64,000 nt of DNA from Oryzias latipes (Eukaryota; Chordata; Actinopteri; Beloniformes; Adrianichthyidae), in the NCBI RefSeq assembly GCF_002234675.1, contig NC_019873.2:12406735-12470734 (forward strand). The letters are read 5' to 3'. Made by a program: the position numbers and the translations under genes. Positions within the stretch are counted from its first letter, which is position 1. Every line of letters begins with the position of its first letter. The notes beneath the pieces were generated by a model. That model saw only the letters and a program-made list of their open reading frames with translations, was not told the DNA's origin and did no database searches. Below, in pieces: positions 27,820 through 40,500 of the stretch.

Positions 27820-28584
27820 AAGCGGAGGAGCATGCGCAGTGAACCTCCGTCATCTTGGTTGTGGAGCGAGGCGGCTTAAACTCTGTTGGACCCACTTGAA
27901 CCCGAACTGGCCTTTCTGGGACCCCAGAACGTCCCGCGGTCCGTTTGTTTGGTCTGGCGCCGCTTCATTTTCCCTGCTTAATTCTGTAGCAGATCTGGCA
28001 ACCTAGCACCCCCCCCCCCCATACAATAACTGCTGCGACTCCTGTGGGGTGGGGGGCATAGATGAGACAGCCTCCGGGACGGACTGGTCGCGTTCCCGCC
28101 GCTCTTCAGGTGAGATCTTATTCCTCGTCCACCGTGCGCGCTCCCGTGGGCACTGGTATCTCGCGGGCTCGGCTGCAACGCGTCCTCAGCATTTTTCGGG
28201 CCGAACCGGAGGCAAGCGGGCCATTGTTTAACGCAAAGTTCTGTGGAGGTGACGTCACGAGTCCAGGAGCTGTAGACGAACTCCGCTAGCTCGCGCTGGT
28301 TTTGTTCCTCGAGTTCCGCCGGTTAACGGGACTGAGGACGCCGGTCCGAGCCTTGATTCCGCTGAGTTCCGCCTCTGCATGCGGTCCCCAACGGCTTAAG
28401 AATCAGAAAGACCGGTTCGGCTCTGGTAGCTCAGACGGGAAGTTGTGTTGGTGTGCGCGAACTTTGAAAAGGTTTTGAGGGTCACCTGCGGACACCGGAC
28501 TCTGTGAGGTTGAGGTCCATCTTGGAGCAGATCCTCAGCTCAGTGGAACAGCAGCATTCTGAAGGAGGAGCTGCAGGATAGGAG
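27820..28584 (+). promoter_or_regulatory. usp54: CpG-rich block, probable usp54 promoter and 5' UTR exon
   Basis: CpG-dense sequence (gtcccgcggtccg, ggcgccgctt, cgcgttcccgccgctc, gggccgaaccgg, gacgtcacg) in an AT-rich setting. Two consensus donors follow on the plus strand: tcttcag|gtgaga (exon end 28,109) and ataggag|gtgagt (exon end 28,584). The first coding exon of usp54, with a 3' splice site at 34,094/34,095, lies 5.5 kb downstream. I infer that one or both donors join to it. The link is inferred from position and splice signals only. Confidence 0.6.
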
Positions 28585-29039
28585 GTGAGTAGAGAAAAGA
28601 AAGAAGAGGTCCTCCAGGGCGGGGACTTTAAAAGTTGGTGTAGTTTTTGTGAAACTAAATCAGAATTCCTCCTTTTTTTTATTAGTTTAGACTTGTTCAT
28701 GACTCCCCTTTCTCCTCCTAAACAACTTCCAGCATTTGGTTCTCCTCTTTGGTCCATGACACGTCTGTCTGCATTCACATCTAAGTGAACTGCATCAGAG
28801 TTCATCTGGTCCTCTAAAGTTCTGTTGTTTCCAGAGGAAACCAACTCTAGACCAGACCAGTACCAGAGCCAGATCGGACGAGGGCCAAAGCTGCCAGGGA
28901 GGATAACCCCCCTAAACCCTAAACTATGTTCATCAGAGGACTAGCAGGACTAGTGGCTTTTCTTCCTTTGTCCTTATTTGTCCCCCTGGACAATAGTTCC
29001 CCCAATTGAGTAACTGTTGGAACTGAGTGATTGCCGAGG

Positions 29040-29237
29040 CTTATAGGCAAAAGTATCATGGAAAAAAAAAACTTTAAATCAGCAAGAACATGTCAAAATG
29101 CTGTCTTCCCCCCACACAAAAAAAGGTTCTTCTTAACAGAAGTCTATGGGATTTCGCCTTTTGGGACCAACAGCTACTTCAATTTGGAACACAAGGGGGG
29201 AGGAGTCACTCAGTCCAGTTCTCATATACAGTCAATG
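29040..29237 (+). repeat. Dispersed repeat family B, 3' copy
   Basis: Shares 'agcaagaacatgt', 'agaagtctatgggatttcgc', 'ggagtcactcagtccagttc' and terminal 'tatacagtcaatg' with the copies at 18,215 and 63,515. Confidence 0.65.
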
Positions 29238-30094
29238 TTTGTGACAGACAGCAAACTAGCCGATTAGGGGAAGAAGAACCTAGACTGGTTTGCATCAGCA
29301 GGTGATGTCTAGTGAAGATCCACAGCCTTCATGGACAGTCTGCTCAAGCCTGAAGGTGACAGGAGTGTGAACAACGTGCAGCTCATGAATCAAAACACTG
29401 CTGCTTGATGCCATACCTCCATGTCTCCACCCCCTTTTCCCCCAGTGTTCCCAGTAGCTCTGAGCTTGCTGGCTGCTTGTCTGGGCTGTATGAAGGTGGC
29501 AGAGAGCCAATCTGCTGAATTAGAGCTGATTAGTGTGTGTGTTTGCTTGTGTGTTTTGGTTGTAAAGCCTCTGCAGCAGACTGCCGACTGGTTACGTAAT
29601 CGGTTTCACACCAAACCAGCTTCGGCGCCCTGCAGGAAAGGAAATGACCTCCGGCTCCTCCAGGTAGATGCCAGCTCTCTTGGCCTGGAGGAGCAGATCT
29701 GTTCTGAGCTGCGCGTTTGTTCCTCCTGGTCATACGCTCAGTGAGGAGCAGCGTCCTCCTGCAGGCGTTTCTGTCGCTCAGCTGCTTTGATAGAAGTTTA
29801 ACCGTTTCGGGAGCTGCTGCTGTCACTGCGACTCCAAATCTTGCAGTGAACCCCTCACATCCATCTTTCAGCCCCTAAAAAATGAGCACATTTCTTATCA
29901 GGCCTGCAGAAATCACCAAAATATTTTTTTTCCCCATAGAGACCATTTTTAAAGCATCTGTTTCTGCTTTCATCCAAACACATGAGCTTTATTTGTACAG
30001 CATAAAGGATCTCTGATTTTAACTTTAATTTAGTTTATAAAATCCAATTAGTTACAGGTGATTTTATTTTTTACTGGAATGTAAAAGTGACATT

Positions 30095-30665
30095 TAAAGT
30101 CCCGCCCCAATCATCTTTTGATTTATCGTAAAAGTGTTCCCAGTGGTCTTTTAATTATGATTATTATGACGTTTTTAGGCAAAGTCAATACACCTGTGTC
30201 GTTTCTAGGGCATAGTTTCTGTTGAGCAGCAGTAGTTCATTAGAAAATCACTTCTGGGTTGTGGCAGGACGGTTGGCGTGAAGAACCCCCCCCCCCTTAC
30301 AGCCCCCCCACGTTACTGCTGCAACAAAAATATCCAGCAATACTGAAGCTGTCCACCTGTACAGTTTAGATCCAGATTCCAGCTCAGATGAGGAAAACAA
30401 AAGCGTTCATGGATCTATTTATCTGCAAGTGGATGCATCAGAATGAAACGGAGCAGGAAGCTTGTAGCCCGCCTAGCGTATTTTCTACATCACAACTGCA
30501 ATCTTTTGCAAATGGCATTTTTGCGTCTCCTCTAAATTCACAACAGTTTAAAACAAAAAATACTCAGAAATGAAACTTTTCGCCTAATTTTCTTTATACA
30601 TGTCCTCTATCATGACAAAAATGCTACAAGGACATGTTTAAAAAAAACACCCAACATACAATTTT
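30095..30665 (+). repeat. Dispersed repeat family C, copy 1
   Basis: Pairs with 33,165-33,605: both begin aaagtccc.c.c..atcat.ttttgat, continue 'cagtggtcttttaatt', contain a C-rich tract and 'agcttgtag', and end in 'atttcacaa.a.tt...aaatac..agaaatg'. No coding capacity. Confidence 0.7.
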
Positions 30666-33164
30666 CACTGGAATGAGTCTCATAAGTTAGTCAGATGGTT
30701 ACAACTACAGAATATTCCTGAAAGCATCATGCTAACATGTTAGTATTGTCGTACCAACACCACAGAGGCCGTTCATCTCAAACCTTCATGATCAACAGTG
30801 GCAGAGTTGAAAGTTTGCACACCGAGAACCACCGCCTTCATTTAAAAACGTACTCCTCTTCTTCTCCTCTTTGACCCCATCAGCAAACATCAAAGCAGAG
30901 AAGAAGAGATTCAAACAGGAAAAGGAGCCTCCACCTCTCCAGCAGCACTGGAATGGACAAAGATTGTATTACTCTTGATGAACTACAAATGTATTTAGTT
31001 GGACTTCATAAATCATACTTTTGCATCATTTTAGCATGTAAACATATGATCCTTAACATGAGGAGACACTTCACATAATTTAGTAAACTTCATGGAAGCA
31101 GTGGTGTACTGGCATGTGTGATTCTAAAAATCTTATCTGTTTTTGTGCTTGTTGGAGAGAGTGGACACTTACCAGTTTATCCATTCAGATATAGTAAGCC
31201 ATCATATAATGCCCTCTATTTATTGTAAAGACGATAGCTGGCAATAGAAGCTCAGTCTGTAAAAGGCATTTCATGCTGCATTGTCTCCTTTCTCTGTCAG
31301 TAAAACTGTTGTTAAATTAGTTTTAAAATGTAGCTACACCTAGCCAAAAAAAAAAAATGTAAGCAGATCGGTGCAACCAGAGCAAAAAGTCCATCCAGCA
31401 CCCTGATATCTATAGATGCTTCAGTTTTTAATGGTGGTAAAGAAGGGTGTGCATCAGAAAAGCACAAAAGAAAATATACAAGCTTTACTTCTGCCCCCTC
31501 TTTTTCTTCTTTCAAGCTTCCAAAATAAAACCCGCCATAAAATATTGTCTAATTGACTACAGTCACTAATTCTTCAAGTATTCCCCTTTAAAAGATGAGT
31601 TTGGTCTTTAATGTTAGATGATACACTTCAGCTGTGACAGATGGAATGAAAAAAAAAAAGAATCACAGTTTTTCTCTATTTGTTATCTAACTTTAAACTG
31701 TTTCTATTATTTCTGCTGTGGTTGACATAATTCCTAGAACTCTGACTAAAAGCCATAACAACCCTAATAACCAGGTAAACTTGGGTAAAGGGTGTTTTGG
31801 ATGCGATTCTGGGAAAACAGTCGGATTATTCTGAGGCAGACGGTTGTGTGTCAGCGGATAAAAATGCTGTTTGTGGTTTTCTGTGGGCGGAGTCAGCTCT
31901 GCTTTTGTGAGTTATGGTTGTGTTTGTGATGTTGTGTGAAACCTGCAGGTTTTTCTGGCTCTGGAGCTCTTCTTCAGCACATGTTTTTGTTCAGTACAAA
32001 AGGCTCGTAAACGCTCGTCTGATGGTTCTCATCCTGCTGCTCCGAATACTTTCACCTCAGATCAGAGCAAAGGGAGGGAGGTTCCTGCTTTCTGTCGGGT
32101 ATAATTCTTAAAAATGTTTTATAAAGACTTTTTTTCTATTGGAAAAATAATTATTCACATCTTATACTAAACTACATTAGGGCATAAAAAACCAAGGGGG
32201 GAATAGAATGAGATGTTTTTAGCCACGCTCAGTTATTAATTCATACTTACAGCCACAAGGAGGCAGTAAAGCTACAAGATGACTTTGCTGGAGTTAGACT
32301 TCACTTTGGTTCAAATATAACGTTTATGTTTAACAAAATACCCACATTAAAGAGCAAAGACTTGAATTATCAGAGGTCAATTCTGTGATGACGAAGTTCC
32401 ATCGGTGTCATCACCTGTTTTATTCAGCTTCAGAGGAAACTTTCCGCTCTGCTCTGAAGCTCTGACTAGAGGTTTGCGTATTTCATCCATCTGTCTTTTC
32501 TCTGCTGCATGAAAAATTGCGCTGCATTGATGGTCTGCAGTTTTTATGTATTCAAACCAAAGTCATCTGTTTTTAAAAACCGTTTTCTTTTCCATCGTAC
32601 TCGTTCCTGCACTTGCACCGACCAAAATGTTTCGATTTTACTTCACCTACAGGGTGCAACTGTTCTGTTTTCTACTTTTGCATAGTAAACATTCTAAAGT
32701 GATTGAATGACAGAGCCTCAAAGACTCCAAAATACACACAGATTCTCACAAACACACTCAGACATTGTAATCTTGTACAGACTGAGTGTGATCAGGCTAA
32801 TCCTTCACCTCCTCCCACTCTGACCCAGAGTTCACCTCCAACACACATACATCCCTTTCACCTCCTGGACTCTGAGCATCAGGCTTTCATTGTCAATCTG
32901 ACCAACCAGGTGACTCTCTGCTCCTTTAGTTGGATTGGGTCACGCTTTACTGCCACGTTGTGGTTTCTGTTTGTTTTCTCATGTTTCATTTGAATCTATT
33001 TCATTTGTTGCAAATAGCTGCAGAGCTTCTCTTGATGTTGTGCAGATGTGAGTGTTTTACAGAGGAGCTTACTCGAGAGGTTCATGTTTATACCCTACAG
33101 CAGGTGTAAAGCATCAGAGCAGATATCAAGTCGTATTTTTATCCAGAACCTGCAAATGTCACAC

Positions 33165-33605
33165 TCTTAAAGTCCCACTCCGATCATGTTTTGATCTATC
33201 ATAAAAGCGTTTCCAGTGGTCTTTTAATTTTGATTTTGCAGTTTTTAGCCAGAATTATATTTAAAAAAAACCTCCTGTTTTCTAGGATGTAGTTTCTGCA
33301 GAGTGGCAGGAGTTGATCAGAAATTCACTGAGTTTGGGCGGGAGCGTGGGTACGGAGCAACCCCACCCCCCTTTCCCTTCCCTCTTGCTGGCAGCTTGTA
33401 GCAGGGAGCTCTGTGTTTTTTCTACATCACATATATGCCCTTTTTCTAACGGCCTGTTTTGTCTGCTTCTAATTTCACAATAATTTCAATTTTTTTTAAA
33501 AATACGTAGAAATGCAATTTTAAGCTTGATTTTCTTGTGTATGTCCTACTTTATCAGAAAAATGTCACAAGAACATCTGAAAAATCACCAAAAACATCAT
33601 TCTTA
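33165..33605 (+). repeat. Dispersed repeat family C, copy 2
   Basis: Second long copy of the family at 30,095; see there for shared phrases. Overlapping open frames (33,526-33,854) are partly inside it and are not supported as genes. Confidence 0.7.
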
Positions 33606-34094
33606 TTTAAAGCGGGTCTTTCCACTCTTGTCCCTGTCTCTCCTTTTAAGAAGATGCTGGAAAGTTACTTGTTTAAGTCCCAGCAGCGTCTGTATTTTGT
33701 GCTGTGGTTCTGTGACTGCAGTGAGGGTGAGATTGAGAAGGCTTCCTTTCCTCGGATCAGCGTCTGTGGGTCTGGAGTGATCTCAGACTCGGGTCTTAGA
33801 GGGGATTTAAGCGCCAGAAACCCGGTTATTACCGAGTCGCTTCCGGATGAGTAATGTCAGGTCTGCAGGTCTGTCTCCATCTTTACCAAGCAAATTCCCC
33901 ATTGCACTAGCTGGTCCTTCACATCAAAGAGTCTTCTCGCTCCACACTATTGGTCCACAAAGCTTCTCTTGTTCTGGTTCTGACCCGAGCCGGGCCTTTA
34001 ATGCGAAGGAACTGAGGGAAATGTCAGATTAGGATGAGTAGAGACGGAAGACGAAGGCCATCTGTTGTTAATATTTCTCTTTCTTTTCCCTTAG

Positions 34095-34382
34095 GTCCCT
34101 CCTGACCTTTGACCTGCAAACACCAGGACCAGCTTGGGTTGAAGAGCGGATCTGTTTGGGATTTTCTAAAATTCTTGCTCCGAAGATCGTTGATGTTCTT
34201 CCTTCAGTAAAAACCCGGAGGTTTCCTAAGAAGAAAAACAATTTCTGAACCTCTGGACTGGATTGGGCTTTCTCTACACCTTCTCATCTGGAGGAAATGG
34301 ATCTGTCTCCATGGATACAAGAACAGAGGACAGGAAGTTGACAATGGCAGGAATTGAGGCTGACAGACGGAGGAGAGAGGAG
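34095..34382 (+). other. usp54: usp54 5' UTR part of the first coding exon
   Basis: Follows the acceptor ttttcccttag|gtccct. Contains an out-of-frame short uORF (ATG at 34,297, 14 codons) and two ATGs in frame with the homology-supported start: 34,311 and 34,344. The second has a strong context (aca ATG G). Using them would add 24 or 13 residues before MSWKRN. Confidence 0.6.
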
Positions 34383-34502
34383 ATGTCGTGGAAGAGGAAC
34401 GGCGGCGGGATGCAGCCTCGCCCCATGACCTCCATTGCCCCCAGCAAAGGGCTAAGCAATGAGCCGGGCCAGAACAGCTGCTTCCTGAACAGCGCCCTGC
34501 AG
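34383..34502 (+). CDS. usp54: usp54 coding exon 1 (Cys box)
   Basis: 40 codons, MSWKRN to NSALQ, donor ctgcag|gtacca. The start is chosen because MSWKRN is the family N-terminus; it contains the predicted nucleophile C33. Confidence 0.92.
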
Positions 34503-37500
34503 GTACCAGAACCCAACACCAGGAACTACTTCTTTAGAACTTTCCTTGTTTTTGGTGTGCTCATTTATGTTAGAATGTTTTTATTTTTTTCATTGTTTGC
34601 TAGTTTTTTAGAACCTGTGTATTAAAATTTCACAGATTAGATTTATTCCAAAAACATTAATTACCCAGAAAAGGGGGAATCAGAAAAAAATAAATTTCAG
34701 CTGCAAACTAAAATGAAACTCTAAAGTTAACCATTTCTAAACCATAAAGCATTTTACAATCTTCTCTCTTCAGGAGCATATATGATGTTGGAAAAACAAA
34801 TTTTATTGATTATCCTCAGAAAATATTGTTTCATAAATGCAGTAAGCAATAACATGAATCACACGTCAAATTTTTCTCTGTCAGTAAAATCCAGTGATGT
34901 TCAGAACCTCTCAAATGTAGAAACATTTTTTCTTTTAGAATCAAAGGTGAACCAGCTTTTTAATCTAAAATGATTAATCAGTGCCATATTAAATGATAGG
35001 ACAATGATCTTTTTTATTTATTAATCTAGTTTGCTGTTACTCACATATGATTCCATCTTTATTCTCATGATTTCATCTCCAGCACGACCCAGTTCAATTC
35101 AATCTCAGTTCATGTTCCACACTTCACCCAGAACATTCAAAAGGAACAGAAACCAGAGAGGAAGACGCTGCTTTCAAACACCTCTGTTTTCATCTGAATT
35201 CAAATGCACTTTGCAGCCTTCACTTACTCCTGGCTCCTCATGGTGGCGCTAAAATACTCTAAAAAAAACAAAAGGCAATCACAGACGTGGCTGACTCATG
35301 TTTAAGCAACAGTCACAGGAACACCCTCTCTATACACACAAACACACAAAATAAAGGTTGTTCAGCAAATCAACAACTCATCTGTCAGCATCCAGCCGAT
35401 GGAAGCAGGACCCCCCCCCCGCCTCTGAGTGCTGAGGGGGAGGATGATTGTTAGCCTGCATCCAGTGATGTAATTACCAGAGGCTGACTCATCGGGGGGT
35501 GGGGGGTGATGATGACAGGGTTCACATGTCTGTAATCAGCTGCTGAAAGCTGCTGTTGTCATGGAAGCCTGCAGGTATGAAGCATGAAGCTTTTTGTACG
35601 GAGCGACAGAAGTGACAATATATTACATTTATAAATGTATGTTTAATTAAATTTTTTTGTGTAAAGCAAGCAAAATACAATTTTAAGGAATAAAAGGCTC
35701 ACAATCAAAGCTGATTGATAAGTCACATTTTATTAAAATTATCTTTTTGAAAAGATTCTGCATTATTTAAAAATTCATGGATTTAATTTTTCCAATGTCT
35801 ACTTTCAATTCAGCAAACTTTTGCTGTTTACTTCAACTCAGGCTCCAACCGTTAAGTAAATGATTTAAATAATTTTTCTATTTATATTTATTCGATTTTC
35901 TACTTTTAATTCTCTATATTATGAAGATGTAAGCAATGAACCAAAGACAACAAGTTTCTAAGAGCTGCAATGCTAAAAGCTTTGAAGTGAAGAAATGATG
36001 TATTAAAATACATTTGCTTAGGGAAAATTCCAAAATAAAGAAAAGTAATTAATACCAATGAAAAAAATAAATAAACAAATACTAAACATTATGTAAAAAA
36101 TGAATAAACTTTGAGCTTGAAATCAGTCATGGATCTAAATCCATTTGTGACTCATCACACAGCTCTTTTTCACATTGTTGCTGCATGTGACACACAACTT
36201 TCTGCAAACTGTTAAAAAAAAAAAAAAAAAAAAAAAACTTCCATACAAAATGTAACCATGGACACAGATGCAGCAAAACTGGACGTTGTAACACTGGTCA
36301 GAGCCAGAGACAGAAAACTGATAAATGATGAGGCAGAACCTGCAAAGATCTCCAAAGATCCAGAGATCATCAATAAAGTTCAGCACTTAAATGATTTTCC
36401 TGATGCATCTCAAAACTGCAGTAAAAACGTCCAATTTCAATATTTTTCTCATTTGATGGAGTTTATTTTTAAAAGTAGATTTATAGAAATATAAATAATA
36501 AAAGAAAATATAATAAAAGATTTTCTTCATAGGGCTTTTAGTTTTCTGTCGCTTGATTTATTTGATTTATTAATTTATTTCAAGCATCAAAAAAACTATA
36601 CAGATATATCAAAGGCATTTCAGGAATAAAGAAATGCATGGATTTTAAAAAGGAAAAATGAACGTAAATGGAAGAAGAAAATATGTGTCATTACTTATCA
36701 GACATTGTATCCAATACACACTGAGGGCATAATAGTTTCAATAAATATAGTGAATATTAACCAAAGTTAACATTTAGTTCTTTAAAAGGACAGGAAGAAG
36801 TGAATTTATGTAATCCCAACCCTACAGAGTGATTTCATTTTATTTTTTTGCATAGTTGTCCTTGTCCGATTCTGATCGGATCAAGGACAGATATTTTGTT
36901 AAGTGACAAATTAATAATATTGAGAAAATGTTCTCTCATAAACTCAGTAAGCAATAACATGAATCACACATCATTAATAGATTTTTAATTTCAAATTTCT
37001 TGCCCAAAAGACTAAACAAATCAAAATATCTTCACAACTATAGGGGGCTACGTGAATTATGATGGTAAGGTAAAGCACAATACCAGCCTTTAAGCTGTGG
37101 TTCTTCCCATCATTCTAGTATTTTGGATCAAATTTGTTGTACTTTTTGGTCATCTAATGGCTTATCTATGAAGGCCAGCAGCTGTTTTAAACTTTTTCAG
37201 TCTGGGTATTCTCAGAAGCTGGGAGGATGATTTGGAAAAAAAACTAGAAAAGTTTGAGCTGCAACCTTAACTGACTGCAGCAGAAAGTCTCTTTTGCAGA
37301 TATCTCATCCCTTCATCTGGGGCTGAACCACAAAGGTTCTGAACCTGCAGGTCCTTCGGGTGTCTGAACTCCTCTCCTGCCGTCAAATCACTGCAGTCAG
37401 GAGTAGCTACAGGCCTAGCGGTCTGAGCTGAGCTGAGGCGGCGGAGTGGCAGAAGGCGTCATCATGACGATAAGCGTGACAACGAGCAGCTGAGGCTTTC

Positions 37501-40500
37501 AGACCCCTGAAGGCTCTCTTGCTCGTCTTTGTTGGCCAGGAACAGATGGTCCTTCGCTGAAAACTCGCAGAGCCAAAGCTGTTTGACAACTTGAAGCAAA
37601 AAGTCCTGACCTGTGCTGAGGGTACCTGAACGCTGCGTCCTGAGGGCACATATTGTACCCAGCAGGGAGTTTGAGTGAGGGTGGGGCGAAGAGGAAGGAG
37701 AAGTGCCGACACAGCAGATTCCTCATCATTCCTTTGCCACATTTGTGTTTTTTGTCGTTTCTCTGTCTTTGTGTTATTTTTGTGTCACTGAGAATCCCTG
37801 CAGCTCCGGGCATTCGACTGTTAAAAGCTGCTTTGTGGCTTGTGAGCACAGCACATTTCCACCCCCCCTTTAGGGAGTGCCTTTGTTTTTAGCTGCAGTC
37901 TGTGAAATCATACATCGAACCACAACCACAAAAAAGCACCCGCCCCCTTCTTCCACACAGACTTAAATAAATGCAGTTAAAGTCTCAAGTTGTTAAGTGT
38001 GAACTCAGAAAAGAACATTTATCTGATTTTTATCATCCAGAAACTTCAGGAAAAGTTTTTTTCTGTCTTGAATTTAAATGAAAAATCTTTTTTTGGTTTC
38101 AGTCACGGAGAAAAGTGGGACGTTTACTTGGAGGCACATTAGATGAGGAAAACAGACTTTTATTTTGAAACATTGCTGTGCTGTGTGGCGTCAGCTGGAC
38201 ACACCTGCGTGTCCTGCAGCTGCTCACGCTCTGCCTCTTCCTTTTTGTCTCCATCCTCCTCTTCATGCTGCTGCACTCCTCTCGTTATTGGTCACTTTGG
38301 GCTTGACAGGTGATTTGCTGGAGGAAGATGTGATGACATCACTGGTCAAGCCCTTAAAGTGATTCTGACCAGTTGACCTGGAGAAAAAGAAGAACTTTTT
38401 GACAGTGTCAAGCTTCCCTTGAGCTGCTTCTATGCACCATTTTGCCTAATCATTGCCTAATCATTTTTAACCCCCCCTCCCGTGTGGTGTCCGTTTGCTT
38501 GCACAAGTACAGACCCCCCCCCCCCCCCCCCCCCCCCCAGCTCAGATTTCAGTCACTTGTTATAAATGTTTACATACCTGCAGTCAACACATGAACACAC
38601 GCCCTATATGAGCATGCACCATCTGACTTTAAAGCCATTCGGCTTCAAAGAGTCCAAACCAGCATCTGCCCCTTTTTCCTTTTTTTATTGTGGGGGGTTC
38701 AGTCTATGATTTGTCTGACCCTCATGTGTTTGTGCGCCTCAGGTCTTGTGGCACCTCGACATCTTCCGCCGCAGTGTGCGCCAGCTGACGACTCACAGGT
38801 GTATGGGGGACTCTTGCATTTTCTGCGCTCTGAAGGTGAGCACTGTCCTGTCTCACCGGAGGAGGCCCCGCCCCCTTTTCCCCTCATTGCATCTTTCTCT
38901 TCCTCCTCAGAGCATCTTCACCCAGTTTCAGTACAGCAGTGAGAAGGTGCTGCCATCTGACGCACTGCGCAGCGCTCTCGCTAAAACTTTCCAGGGCGAG
39001 CAGAGGTTTCAGCTCGGCATCATGGATGACGCCGCCGAGTGCTTCGTAAGAGCTGGTCACTGAAACCCGTCAGACTGCGACGCTCCAGTCGGCCGCACTG
39101 AGCTGTCTTGTGCGTTTCCGCAGGAGAACATCCTGATGAGGATCCACTTCCACATCGCCGACGAGAGCAGGGAAGACGTCTGCACAGCCTCACGCTGCAT
39201 TCCCCACCAGAAGTTCGCCATGACGCTGTTTGAACAGGTGAGGCGGATGCTGCAGCTCAGGTGAGCTGAATCTGAGAGGAAACACCTCAGATGTACAATT
39301 GTGGAGCGAAAACAGAGTAGAGATTTATGCTTTGAGCTTAGTCTTAGAGCTGTCTCAGACTCAAGCCTCAGCGGGAAGCGGGACATTTGTCTCTGTACTC
39401 TGCTTCTCATGTCACTGAACCGTGTAGATCTGAAACAATCACAGACAGGCACACAGTTGCGTGATGTTGGAGTGCTGATGCTTCTCTGTCTTTCTGTGTC
39501 AGTGTGTGTGCAGCAACTGTGGGGCGTCTTCAGACCCTCTGCCTTTTATCCAAATGGTGCACTACATCTCCACCACCTCCTTGTGGTAAGTCCACCCGTC
39601 TATCCTGACAGTCTCTGAAAACTGAGGCCACCCTCCCATTGTGTTTAAAGCAGTGTTGTCTCCTGTTTCCATAGTAACCAGGCACTGAAGATGTTGGAGT
39701 CACAGAAAAAGCCGACCCCCAGCATGTTCGGGCAGCTCCTGCAGAACGCCAGCATGGGGGACCTGCGCAGCTGTCCGGTAAGTCTTCCTCCTGTCCAGGT
39801 GAAGAGTTGCCTGCACTGTGGTCCTCTGACGCCCCTCTCCCCTCAGAGCCGGTGTGGTCAGCAGCTGCGCATGGCTCGGGTCCTCCTCAACAGCCCCGAG
39901 ATCGTCACCATTGGCCTGGTGTGGGACTCGGAGAACTCGGACCTGGCGGAGGACGTCATCCACGCACTGGGGACCTGCCTACGCCTTGGAGACGTGAGCT
40001 CTGAACAATTACAACCTGACCGGCATGGGGGCGGGGTGAGCCGCCTCACGCCCCCCCATCTCTGCAGCTTTTTTACAGGGTGACGGAGGAAAAGGCCCAG
40101 CGGGCGGAGCTCTACCTGGTGGGCATGGTCTGCTACTACGGGAAGCATTACTCCACCTTCTTCTTCCAGACCAAGATCCGCAGATGGATGTACTTTGACG
40201 ACGCTCACGTCAAAGAGGTGTGCCCCCTTCCTTTACACAATCTTCATCCCCCCCCTGTAGATTTAATTGACCTAGGATACTTTCACTCAACCAGAATATT
40301 TACACATCAACTTGTTTTTAACGGATCAGAAGCCTGATATTCTCCCCATTATGTCATGATTCCTGGAATAAAATGTTTGTTTGGAGGATTTCCCTCCATT
40401 GTTTAGGAGCAGATGGACGGAGGGGCGTGGTTAAAAAGCACTCCCATTGCTGCTGCCAGCGACTTTGCTCACTCTGCACACTTCTTTCTCTCCGTTAAAC

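Larger units (their letters stand above)
28585..34094. other. Probable usp54 5' intron, mostly repeats
   Basis: Between the CpG-rich block and the exon carrying the usp54 ATG. Holds repeat copies at 29,040-29,237, 30,095-30,665 and 33,165-33,605; the rest is AT-rich without supportable genes. Confidence 0.45.

Noticed and set aside
28482..28844. Minus-strand 120-codon frame near the usp54 CpG-rich block
   Set aside because: Antisense to the probable 5' UTR/intron; no conserved motif and no splice support.
39700..40208. Antisense frames across usp54 exons 6-8
   Set aside because: Shadows of the real plus-strand coding exons, whose frames and splice sites match the USP family.
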